This document shows positions 54,381 through 63,083 of a stretch of 64,000 nt of DNA, in pieces; the first letter of the stretch is position 1; every line of letters starts with the position of its first letter. The translations under genes were made by a program, and so were the position numbers. Location of the stretch: NCBI GenBank assembly GCA_963738665.1, contig CAVTXL010000018.1:124001-188000 (forward strand), in the 5' to 3' direction. The notes below the pieces were generated by a model, which ran no database searches, was not told the origin of the DNA, and saw nothing but the letters and a program-made list of their open reading frames with translations. This DNA is from JABDGM01 sp963738665. GTDB taxonomy: Bacteria; Planctomycetota; Planctomycetia; Pirellulales; Lacipirellulaceae.

Positions 54381-56633
54381 CTAATGGTTAAACGTAAACT
54401 CGGCGCTGTTCAGCAGCGCCCACAGCACATCGCCCAGCACCTTTTGTCGCTCGGCGCCCGTTGTCGCCGCGGAAAGTTGCTCGAGCATTACGTCGCGCTC
54501 GGCCGCTTCCGGGGAGCGCGACAGCGTCGCCAGGAACAGGGTGTCGAGCCGCTGGCCATCGGTGAAAAACGGCGCCGACAGCGATTTCAGTAAGCCGCTC
54601 GTGTTAAGGTCCGTGGATCTGTGGATCAGGCCTCCGTGCATTAGCGTCAGCGCTTGCGGGATGCCGGCTTGGTAATCGGTCCGCTGCCCGGGCGGGCGCG
54701 GAATTGTTCGATAAACGCCTGCCGGTTCGCATCCGCAAACCGCTCGACCACCGTGCCGTCAACAACGGCCAGAGCCGGGGTGGAGGCCGAACCCTGCCGC
54801 GTGGCGATCGTGATGCAGTCGTACAATTGCTCTGCTGTGAAACTCTTGATGTTCATCTGGGCAAAGTGCAGCGCTCGCGACGGGTCGTCGTCTGCTTGCG
54901 ACTGGCTGGAGAGCTGATACGCCTTGGTCATGACCAAGGCCTGGAACAAGCGCCGCAGATCGAAGCCGCTGGCCGCAAAGTCGCGGCTCAACGTGTCGAG
55001 CACGGTCGGGGCGATTGGCGGATTTGCCGGCCGCATGTCGTCGACCGGCTCGACTAGCCCGCGGCCGAAGAGCTGGGCCCACACGCGATTCACGGTCGCC
55101 CGGGCGAACTGGCCGTTATGCTTTGACGTGAGCCAATCGACGAGCTGCTGGCGGCGCGAAGGCCCGTCCGGCCCGTCGTCGATCGTCACATCGCTCAGCG
55201 GCAAACGCGGCGCGACGACTTGGTCGCTGTGTGGAAATGTGACTTCCCCCTGTTTGCTGTCGCGGACTTGCAAGACCGGCGACGTGACGTCCATCTTGCC
55301 TTTGGGCCGCGAGATGCGGGCGAAGAACGCGGCAAAGCTCCAGAAGTCGCGCTGCGAGACCCCTTCGTCGAACGGATGGTCGTGACACTGGGCGCAATCC
55401 ATCCGCACGCCGAGGAACGCCCGGGCCGTCTTTCCGGCAAGCTCCTCAGGATTCAGCTTCAGCGACGAATAGAACAACAGCGGGCCGGCCTCGGATACGC
55501 GCCCCTCCGCTTCGAGCAGGTCGCGGACGATCTGATCGTAGGGCTCGTTGGCGGCGAACCGCTCGGTGAGCCACTCGTCGAACGAGGCCGTGCCGCCGTA
55601 GCGAAGTCAGGTCGACGCCGTCCGGCAACAACATGCGGCGCCATACGGCCGCCAGGTGGGTCGCATGATCGCGGTGAGTGAGGAGCCGCTCGACAAGCTG
55701 CTCGCGCCGTTGGGGCGACCTGCTGTCGAGGAAAGCGTGGACCTCGCTGACGCTGGGGATGCGGCCCGTCAGATCGAGGTAGACGCGGCGCATGAACTCG
55801 ACGTCACTGGCCGGTTCGGCCGGATGGATGCCATTGGATTGCCACATTGCGGCGAGATCGTCGTCTACGCACTGGCTGAGCTTCTCAAGGGGCAGCGGCT
55901 CGGCCAACGGTTCCCAGGGCGGCGCGACCTTCTTCTGGCGAGCCGGTTCGGCGCTGGCGTAGCCAGCCGCCGGTTCGGCCGGCCGATCTTTGGGCGCCGT
56001 GGCAACGATGATCGTTTCCCGCTCGGGCGAAACCGCACGAACCGCTGTCCCAGCACCGTTTTCGGTCGCGGCCGGTACGTCGAAAGTGCGAAACTGTGCT
56101 GGCGCAGCCGGCGTGTTGGCCGGCTGGACCTGTTTGACGCTCGCTACTTGCGGCAATCCCGCGCCGCCTGCTGGGACGTCCAGGCGGGCGCCGGGGCTGG
56201 CTGGATGAAGTTGAACAAACGGCACGACGGAGACGACCCATTGGCGCACCGCAGCCGTCCAGCCATAAGCGGGGCCCCACACAACCATAACGGCCAACAG
56301 CGCCGCGGCAGCTCCCACGAACATCATCCTACGGCGCCATGCAGATCGCTTGACGGCGCAGGTAGACCGCTTCTCCAGCGCGGCAAGCTGTTTACCAGCA
56401 TGGCCGTTGACTGCGGCGCCGTTCCACGCAGCTCCGTGGCCGTTCAGTGCCGGCGAAACAAGCGTTTGCACCAGTGTCGCTGGGCGGAGCCGAGCCGCGA
56501 ACTGAGCGTCCAAACGCTCCCCGAGCAACTGGATAAACTCGCCCCGCGGCTCGGGCGCGCTGGTCGCCCGACGGAGAAGCGACGCGACTTCTTCGTCGAA
56601 CGGATCATCGGGTTGAGGTTGGTCCGTAGTCAT
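54381..56633 (-). CDS. Membrane-anchored DUF1549/DUF1553 protein with anti-sigma-like N-terminus, frameshifted twice
   Basis: Residues 1-102 are cytoplasmic-like (MTTDQPQPDDPFDEEVASLL). A single helix follows (MMFVGAAAALLAVMVVWG, about 103-120), then a Pro/Ala linker. Next is DUF1549 with PLEKLSQCVDDDLAAMWQ, FMRRVYLDLTGRIPS and MDCAQCHDHPFD, a CxxCH-containing segment. DUF1553 follows (RATVNRVWAQLFGRGLVEPVDDM, AALLNSAEF-type end). Frames change near 55600 and near 54660. The joined length is about 750 residues. Because the ECF sigma gene ends only 14 bp upstream, the cytoplasmic N-terminus plus single helix may act as an anti-sigma arm, although it lacks a zinc HxxxCxxC motif. Redox or polymer-degrading roles are suggested for the family but unproven. 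Confidence 0.8.
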
Positions 56634-56647
56634 AATGGTCCTGAGAA

Positions 56648-57289
56648 TTACGACTGTGGAAATGGCTCTGTCCCGGCCGGCTGCGGCACATTGATCTCGC
56701 TCGGCAGTCGGGTGTCGTGATGGAAACTACCCCTGCTGTGATCTTTCTCGGCCGCCTCAAACAGGCGGCGGAACTCGCGGCGGGCACGGTAGAGCACCGT
56801 TTCCACCGCCTTTTCGGTTTCTCCCAATCGCTCGGCAATTTCGCGGACGCGAAGGGCGTCCAAGTACTTCCACTCCAAGACGACACGTTGCCTGTCGGTC
56901 AATTCCTCGAGCACTTCGAGGACGCGGCACTTCGTTTCGGCGGTCTCCAAGGGCTCGGCGGGGTTCGCGTCACCGGTCGACGATTCAGCGGTGCTGGCCA
57001 CGTGCGTCAGCCGCTCGCGAAATCGGAACGCCCGGCGATGGTGATCGGCGACCTTGCAACGCACGACCGCTTTCAGCCAACCGGCGATCTTCGGGACGTC
57101 TGTCTCCAAGCGGTCGATGCCGACCAACAGCGCTACCATCGTCTCGGACGTAACGTCTTCAGCGACGTGCACGTCCTCGACCAGCGCGTAAGCCTGACGC
57201 CACACCGAAGGGAGATAGCGCAAGTACAGCGTGCGCCATGCTTCGGCGTTGCCGCTGCGGGCACCGCGTAACAGCTCGGCATCGGTCAA
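56648..57289 (-). CDS. ECF-type RNA polymerase sigma factor
   Basis: The 213-residue protein has sigma region 2 (WRTLYLRYLPSVWRQAYALVEDVHVAEDVTSETMVALL) and region 4 with a helix-turn-helix (LTDRQRVVLEWKYLDALRVREIAERLGETEKAVETVLYRARREFRRLF). A linker of about 50 residues separates them and a short tail follows. Regions 1.1 and 3 are absent, which defines the extracytoplasmic-function class. The neighbouring downstream gene encodes a single-pass membrane protein whose N-terminus could hold this sigma factor at the membrane. It probably directs its own operon and perhaps others. It starts 415 bp from the divergent rhamnonate-dehydratase-like gene. Confidence 0.9.
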   Translation of the reverse strand: MTDAELLRGARSGNAEAWRTLYLRYLPSVWRQAYALVEDVHVAEDVTSETMVALLVGIDRLETDVPKIAGWLKAVVRCKVADHHRRAFRFRERLTHVASTAESSTGDANPAEPLETAETKCRVLEVLEELTDRQRVVLEWKYLDALRVREIAERLGETEKAVETVLYRARREFRRLFEAAEKDHSRGSFHHDTRLPSEINVPQPAGTEPFPQS

Positions 57290-57704
57290 CGCACACCTCG
57301 ACGACGGGGATCGCTAGCGAACCGGAGCGACCGGAGCGCTCCCGGAAACCCGGGCGTTACTACGCCGACGGAAACTATTCAACCGACGTGTCTCCATTCT
57401 CACGCGGTTTCCACCGCCGCACCATCTATGTAGTCGCTTGAGACGAAAAAACCATGCAGAAAAGTCCGACCGTGGGGCGGCGGGGCTGGAAAATCGGCAG
57501 AAAGTATTGTAGGAACAGGACATTGGGACTGCTGGCGAATAACATTGGGCGGTATCAGGCGTTTCAACTGGCAAGACGGGAGGTTGGGGTAAACTGCCCG
57601 GGTATACTCGCCGAGTGTTGTTCCGCCGATAGCGAAACCACAAGCGGAAGCCGGCGCGGCGGCCTACCAGCCGCGTAGCGCGAGTCGAGAGAGACACAGT
57701 TCGC
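57290..57704. promoter_or_regulatory. Divergent intergenic region
   Basis: These 415 bp separate the sigma-factor operon (-) from the sugar-acid genes (+) and must hold both promoters. A small GC hairpin (CCCGG-AAAC-CCGGG) lies near 57342. No protein-like frame and no clear operator palindrome were seen. Confidence 0.45.
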
Positions 57705-58872
57705 ATGAAAATCAAGCAGGTTCGCACCAAGTTGTACCGCTGGACGGGGCCCGTGAAGATCGACGACACGGTGTTCGCCACGCCCCTCTCGGCGCTGCCG
57801 TTTCAGAGCGACGCCCAGGCGCCCTTCCGGTTCTTCAGTTGGCTGGTGGTCGAGATCGAGACCGACACCGGAATGGTCGGCATCGGCAACGCCGGACTGT
57901 CGCCGGACGTTTGCCGACTCATTGTCGATTCGAAGCTGGCCGGCCTCTTGGTTGGCGAGAATCCGCTCAACACCGAGTTCTTGTTCGAGAAGATGTACCG
58001 CTCGACCGTCGCCTTTGGTGCGCAAAGGGGCAGTGCTGGCCGCGATTAGTGCGGTGGATATCGCCCTCTGGGATGTCAAAGGCAAGACGCTCGGTCAGCC
58101 GGTGTTCATGCTCATGGGGGGGCGGACCAAGTCCTTCATCCCGTCCTACTACAGCCGGCTATACTCGCGAAACCTCGACCGGCTGCAGCAAGAGGCCGTC
58201 GATTGCAAGGAGCAGGGTTTCAAGGGCATGAAACTCCGCTGTGGCTATCCCCTGACCGAGGGGCTGGCCGGGCTGGAGAAAAACGTCGAAATGGTCCGCA
58301 TTACCCGCGAGGCGGTCGGCTACGGCGTGGACGTAATGGTCGAGTGCTACATGGGTTTCGACTATCCCTACGCCAAGCGGCTGCTCAAGCAGCTCGAGCC
58401 ATTCCAGCCGCGGTGGGTCGAAGAGTTGCTGCTGCCGGACGAGATTCACAACTTCGCCAAGCTGCGGCGGACGACCGACATCCCCCTCTCGGGCGGCGAG
58501 CACGAGTACACACGGTACGGCTTCCACGATCTGCTTCAAACCGAGGCCCTCGACGTCTTTCAGTTCGACACGAATCGCGTCGGCGGCTTCACCGAGGCCC
58601 AGCGGATCTGCGCGATGGCCCAGGTGCACGGCGTGGAGGTAATTCCGCACGGCGGCAATATGCACAATCTGCACGTCGTGATGAGCTCTTTCGCCTGTCC
58701 GCTGGCCGAATACTTTCCGAAGACCGAGATCGAAGTCGGCAACGAGATGTTCTGGTACATGTTCGACGGCGAGGCGATTGCCAAGAATGGCCAATTGCAA
58801 CTCGACGACAACCGGCCCGGCGTCGGCCTGACGCTGAAGAAGGACGGACTTGAGAACTTTGACATCACCTGA
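57705..58872 (+). CDS. Enolase-superfamily sugar acid dehydratase (L-rhamnonate dehydratase-like), frameshifted
   Basis: The N-terminal capping domain starts MKIKQVRTKLYRWTGPVK. The frame shifts near 58018; joined across it the sequence reads YRSTVAFGRKGAVLAAISAVDIALWDVKGK, a stretch typical of L-rhamnonate dehydratases. The barrel has GFKGMKLRCGYP (Lys), VECYMGFDYPYA and WVEELLLPDEI (metal ligands), SGGEHEYTRYG (Glu ligand) and VIPHGGNMHNLHVV (catalytic His). In the first ligand site Glu replaces the Asp I recall from E. coli RhmD (DCWMS). The length of about 389 residues is normal. It should convert a sugar acid to its 2-keto-3-deoxy form. The SDR and AraD1 genes downstream support that pathway. 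Confidence 0.83.
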
Positions 58873-58924
58873 GTTGTCTACTCTTTAAAAATTTATTCGG
58901 TCCAACATCAATAGGATGCTACGC

Positions 58925-59701
58925 ATGGCAACGTCGATCCTCGATCAATTCAAGCTCGATGGGCAAACGGCCCTCGTCGTGGGGGGCAACCGCGGCCTGG
59001 GGCTTGAGATGGCCAAGGCGCTGGCCGAAGCCGGGGCGTCGATCTTCATCGCCGCCCGCGATGCCGACCGCAACGACCAAGCTCGCACAGAGCTCAGCAA
59101 GACTTACGGCCGGCCTAGTGCGACCGCGACGTGCGACGTCACCGATCCCCACTCGGTGTCGGGCGCTGTGGCCGAGGCAGTCAAGAAGATGGGCATGATC
59201 GACATCTTGATCAACTCGGCCGGCATCAACATTCGCGGCGCGATCGAAGACGTCTCGCCCGAGGATTTCGATCGAGTGCAGCGCGTCAACGTGACGGGCA
59301 CCTGGCTCACCTGCCGCGAAGTCGTGCCGATCATGAAGCGTAATGGCTACGGCCGAATCATCAATATCGCCTCGATGCTGGCCGTGGTGGCGATTCCCGA
59401 GCGAACGCTCTACGCCACCAGCAAAGGGGCCGTGCTGCAACTGACGAGGGCCCTGGCGGTCGAACTGGCCAAAACGAAAATCACTGTGAACGCAATTCTG
59501 CCCGGGCCGTTTGCCACGGAGATGAACGTCTCACTGACAAATGATCCGGAGAAGTTCCAGGCGTTCATCTCCAAAATCCCGATGGGCCGCTGGGGTGAGC
59601 TGCACGAGCTGGGTGGCCTCGCGCTGTACCTGGCCAGCCCGGCCTCGAGCTATGTGACCGGGGCTGGTTTTTCGATCGATGGGGGGTGGACCGCGGCGTG
59701 A
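58925..59701 (+). CDS. SDR-family dehydrogenase
   Basis: ATG 58925 (MATSILDQFKLDGQTALVVGG) has an AGGA about 8 bases upstream, so it is preferred over ATG 58916. The 258-residue protein has the classical SDR pattern: GGNRGLGLEMAKAL for NAD(P), NSAGINIRG, the catalytic Ser in NIASMLAV, and YATSK with the Tyr and Lys, then PGPFATEM. It resembles gluconate 5-dehydrogenase and 2-keto-3-deoxy-rhamnonate dehydrogenase types. Between a sugar acid dehydratase and an FAH-fold enzyme, oxidation of a 2-keto-3-deoxy sugar acid at C4 is a plausible role, inferred from context. Confidence 0.87.
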   Translation: MATSILDQFKLDGQTALVVGGNRGLGLEMAKALAEAGASIFIAARDADRNDQARTELSKTYGRPSATATCDVTDPHSVSGAVAEAVKKMGMIDILINSAGINIRGAIEDVSPEDFDRVQRVNVTGTWLTCREVVPIMKRNGYGRIINIASMLAVVAIPERTLYATSKGAVLQLTRALAVELAKTKITVNAILPGPFATEMNVSLTNDPEKFQAFISKIPMGRWGELHELGGLALYLASPASSYVTGAGFSIDGGWTAA

Positions 59702-59740
59702 AGCGGTGACCGCTGGCTCGAACCAGCTCAGGGGTTTGGG

Positions 59741-60285
59741 ATGAAGCGTTCATCGCGTACACGGTAGTGCTCTCTCTGGCGGGGTGCACGAAACAAGACT
59801 CGCGCAACTCTGGAGTGGCCGAAGTCGAATGGATTGCGCTGTCCCGGTTGAATTTGGACGCGTTCTTCGATGACCCTGCCGCTCATGCTTAGCTCATTCG
59901 CGACTTCGAAAACAAGGAAAGGTCAGATTACGTTCAAACCTTCGCGTTAAAAGAAATCGCGAAGGAGTTTCCTGTACGTGCTGGCATGACCATTGGCGAA
60001 ATGGACGACGCCGTAACGGAGAATGAAAGTAGCTTTAGCGCCAGCAATGCTGAAAAACGAGAGGAAATGTACAACCTCCGTTGGGAGCAACGCGACATCC
60101 AGAACGGAATCGGATGGGTCTATTATTGGGTCAACTTCAAGCATTTGTTCCATTGCGACGTTGTTATTGATTCCGAAAAAGTCCAAAGCGTCTGGGTAAT
60201 GCCGGGCAACAAAGAATGGCAAACGGGCATCTACGACCGCATCTCGGGCACTGGTGGACACAAAGGTCCCGGACGAATCTGGTAA
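59741..60285 (+). pseudogene. Lipoprotein gene with a frameshift and an in-frame TAG
   Basis: ATG 59741 reads MKRSSRT and then loses frame near 59763. With one base restored it gives VVLSLAGCTKQDSRNSG, a lipobox (LAGC) for lipid attachment. It continues as VEWIALSRLNLDAFFDDPAAHA, a TAG at 59890, then LIRDFENKERSDYVQTF, ALKEIAKEFPVRAGMTIGEM and, to the stop, DRISGTGGHKGPGRIW. A shorter intact frame begins at ATG 59986. The coding character on both sides of each lesion suggests one lipoprotein of about 180 residues. I recognise no domain. It lies between the SDR and AraD1 genes, so the lesions may be errors, or the gene may be decaying harmlessly inside the operon. Confidence 0.55.
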
Positions 60286-60298
60286 TATTCGGTGACAT

Positions 60299-61306
60299 AT
60301 GCATATAGTTCAGCTGAAGCATCCGAGTATCGGCCGACGCGTGGCCACAGTTAGGGAGCCCCAATTGGTGCTGCTCTCAAATACCGATTCGATCTATTCG
60401 CTGGCCGGCGCCGCGATTGAGAACAAGACCTCGGTGGCCGAGCTGGCGACGGCCCGGCAATCGCAGGAAACGGTCGACTACGACGCGGTATATTCGGGAA
60501 AATCGGAGTGGAAGCTGCTGCCGGCGTTCGACCACCCGACCGATCCGCTGCATTGCCTGGTCACGGGGACCGGACTGACGCATATGGCCAGCGCACAGAA
60601 TCGCCAGAAGATGCACCAAGCGCAAGCGGCCGGCAAAGAGACGGACAGCATGCGGATGTACCAATGGGGCGTCGATGGCGGACGGCCCCCGGCCGGCCAT
60701 ATCGGCGCCCAGCCCGAGTGGTTCTACAAAGGGACGGGGCTGATGTTAAAAGCCCATGGCGACCCGCTCGCGGAGCCGAGCTACGCTGACGATGCGGGCG
60801 AAGAACCCGAGGTGGCCGGCGCGTACCTGATCGATCAACAGGGCACGCCCTGGCGGATCGGCTTTGCAGCCGGTAACGAATTCGCCGATCACGTGATGGA
60901 AAAGAAGAATTATCTGTACCTGGCCCATTCCAAGCTGCGGCAGTGCGCGATCGGCCCCGAATTGTCGCTCGATGAAAAATTCGAAGGGCTGAGTGGTACC
61001 GTGACGATTCGCCGCGCCGGCCACGTCGTTTGGACGCACGAAATCCACTCCGGCGAGTCGAACATGGCCCACACGCTCGCCAACCTCGAGTATCACCACT
61101 TCAAATACGCCGAGCACCGCCACCCGGGACAGGCCCATATTCATTTTTTCGGCGCGGCCGCGTTCAGCTTTGGGGCCGGCGTCGAGCTGGTCGGGGGCGA
61201 CCTGATGGAGATCGCCTGGAACGGCCTGGGCCGGCCGCTGGTGAATGTGCTGCGTGACGTCCAATCGCATGAGGAATACGTAGCCGTTGCGAACTTTGAA
61301 AACTGA
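60299..61306 (+). CDS. AraD1/GguC-like FAH-superfamily sugar acid enzyme
   Basis: The 335-residue protein resembles the AraD1 (GguC-like) group of the fumarylacetoacetate hydrolase fold. It has CLVTGTGLTHMASAQNRQKMH, YQWGVDGGRPPAGHIGAQPEWFYKG, EEPEVAGAYLIDQQGTPWRIGFAAGNEFADHVMEKKNYLYLAHSKLR and AHIHFFGAAAFSFGAG. The paired acidic residues in GEEPE and GNEFADH are the likely metal site. Relatives act as 2-keto-3-deoxy-arabinonate dehydratases or cleave diketo sugar acids. With the dehydratase and SDR just upstream it likely completes sugar-acid breakdown to small 2-oxo acids. Which of the two reactions applies cannot be told from sequence. Confidence 0.8.
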   Translation: MHIVQLKHPSIGRRVATVREPQLVLLSNTDSIYSLAGAAIENKTSVAELATARQSQETVDYDAVYSGKSEWKLLPAFDHPTDPLHCLVTGTGLTHMASAQNRQKMHQAQAAGKETDSMRMYQWGVDGGRPPAGHIGAQPEWFYKGTGLMLKAHGDPLAEPSYADDAGEEPEVAGAYLIDQQGTPWRIGFAAGNEFADHVMEKKNYLYLAHSKLRQCAIGPELSLDEKFEGLSGTVTIRRAGHVVWTHEIHSGESNMAHTLANLEYHHFKYAEHRHPGQAHIHFFGAAAFSFGAGVELVGGDLMEIAWNGLGRPLVNVLRDVQSHEEYVAVANFEN

Positions 61307-61423
61307 CCAGTGCCGGCGGATTTACGTCGACCGAGAGGGCCGCGGCGCTGTGTCCTCGTAAAATACCTCGTTGACCCGCGGCGTGCGCGAGCTGCGGGAT
61401 ATTTCAAACGGGAGGTCGAAAAA

Positions 61424-62557
61424 ATGAGCCGCGTCTGCATTCGATACGTTGCTCTGCTGCTGCTGATGATCGTTCTGCTTCCGGCCGGGTTCGCGCAGCA
61501 GGCACGAGGGCAGCGAGGTGCTGGGCGAAGCGCGACGAACTATCCTAATCCGGTTCCGGGTGATTACGTCATCAAAGACTTTCATTTCCGCTCCGGCGAG
61601 TCGCTGCCCGAGCTGCGGCAGCATTACATGACGATCGGCAGGCCGCGAAAGGATGCGAGCGACCTCGTAACGAATGCCGTGCTGGTGATGCACGGCACGA
61701 CGGGCACCGGCAACCAGTTCTTGGCCGCTAGTTGGGCCGGCGAGCTATATGGGCCGGGCCAGATTCTCGATGGCACGAAGTATTACGTCATCATGCCCGA
61801 CGGCCTTGGGCACGGGCAGTCGTCCAAACCGAGCGACGGCCTCAAGGCGAAGTTCCCCAAGTACGGCTACCAGGACATGATCGACGCCCAATATCGCTTG
61901 CTGACCGAAGGGCTGGGTGTCAATCACCTCCGGCTGATGATCGGCACGTCGATGGGGGGGATGCACGCCTGGCTGTGGGGCTCGATGTACCCCGATTACA
62001 TGGACGCGCTAGTGCCGCTCGCCAGCCTGCCGACGCAGTTGTCTGGCCGCAACCGGATGTGGCGGCGGATCATCATCGACGCCATTCGGAACAGCCCTGA
62101 CTACAACGACGGCAACTACACCCAGCAGCCGTCGGGCCTGGCGACCGCCGCCGGCATGATGTCGTTCATGTCCGACAATTCGGTGCGGCGGCAGCGGTCA
62201 GCGCCGACGCGGGCCACGGCCGATGGGATGTTCGACCGCGGCGTCCGCGGCTATCTAAACAACCGCAGCTACGACGCGAATGACGTGCTGTACGCGTTCG
62301 CCGCGTCGGAAGACTATGACCCCGAGCCCGGGCTGCCGAAGATCAAGGCCCGGCTGGTGGCGATCAATTTTGCCGACGACTTGATCAATCCGCCGGAGTT
62401 GGGCGTGCTGGAAGAGGCGATCAAGAAAGTGCCGAATGGCAAGGCGATCGTTTACCCACTCAGCGACGAAACGGTCGGCCACGGTACGCACACGAAGGCC
62501 AGCGTGTGGAAAGTACACTTGGCCGAACTGATGAAAGCGGTGGAGCAGAAGCCCTAG
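61424..62557 (+). CDS. Exported MetX-like alpha/beta hydrolase
   Basis: ATG 61424 follows a strong GGAGGT ribosome site (61411-61416) and starts a signal peptide (YVALLLLMIVLLPAGFAQQ). The mature protein is an alpha/beta hydrolase of the homoserine O-acetyltransferase type. It has DGLGHGQSSKPSDGLKAKFP, nucleophile elbow GTSMGGMHAWLW, acid in INFADDLINPPE and the catalytic His in VGHGTHTKASVW. Cytoplasmic MetX makes O-acetylhomoserine, so an exported form probably acts as an esterase or transacylase on another substrate. It follows the AraD1 gene by 118 bp on the same strand and may belong to the same unit. Confidence 0.83.
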   Translation: MSRVCIRYVALLLLMIVLLPAGFAQQARGQRGAGRSATNYPNPVPGDYVIKDFHFRSGESLPELRQHYMTIGRPRKDASDLVTNAVLVMHGTTGTGNQFLAASWAGELYGPGQILDGTKYYVIMPDGLGHGQSSKPSDGLKAKFPKYGYQDMIDAQYRLLTEGLGVNHLRLMIGTSMGGMHAWLWGSMYPDYMDALVPLASLPTQLSGRNRMWRRIIIDAIRNSPDYNDGNYTQQPSGLATAAGMMSFMSDNSVRRQRSAPTRATADGMFDRGVRGYLNNRSYDANDVLYAFAASEDYDPEPGLPKIKARLVAINFADDLINPPELGVLEEAIKKVPNGKAIVYPLSDETVGHGTHTKASVWKVHLAELMKAVEQKP

Positions 62558-63083
62558 CAGCGTGTTGACCAAGGGGACTGGCTCGTGGTCCGATGCGAAA
62601 AAGGTTCGTGAAATCGCGTTGCCGCAAGCAGGCCCGTCCCCCCTTTTTCAACGGGCTGTGAGGCGGTGGCGAAATCGAAAAAGATGAAACAACTGGATGC
62701 AAATAGCGCAGAGCGAATCGAGAAGTGCTGAAAGCGGTTTCAAAACTGGTCACGATACGGGGGACAATCGCAATCGGCTTCGCGGATTGATCAAACGAGC
62801 CGGTCCCCCCCGGCTTCTGAAAATGCGTCGAATCAAATCGGGTTGCCGACGTGAACCTGCGAGTTCTGTCATCAGGGTCGACGCGGGAATGGTGCGAGTG
62901 TGGACCGGCTGCGGTCACGACAGCTCTGTCTCTGTTGTCTTCGCGCCCTCCCGTTCTATTCTTGCGGCGAACCGTTCTATTATTAAGTCGACCCGCGCAA
63001 CGATTTCGGTTGTAGGACGGACAACTGTCCGTCATGGTTTGTCGACGGACTGAATTGTCCGTCCTACCGCATACTGGTTCCAC
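62558..63083. other. Gene-free stretch between convergent genes
   Basis: No protein-like frame is seen on either strand. The stretch separates the MetX-like gene (+) and the VanZ-like gene (-), contains hairpin repeat copy 3 at its right end, and probably holds terminators for both. Confidence 0.45.
63012..63067. repeat. Dispersed hairpin repeat, copy 3
   Basis: GTAGGACGGACAACTGTCC and its near-complement ending at 63067 flank a short GTTTGTC-containing loop. The arms share the GTAGGACGGACA core with the copy at 15233. It lies just beyond the stop of the VanZ-like gene. Confidence 0.85.
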
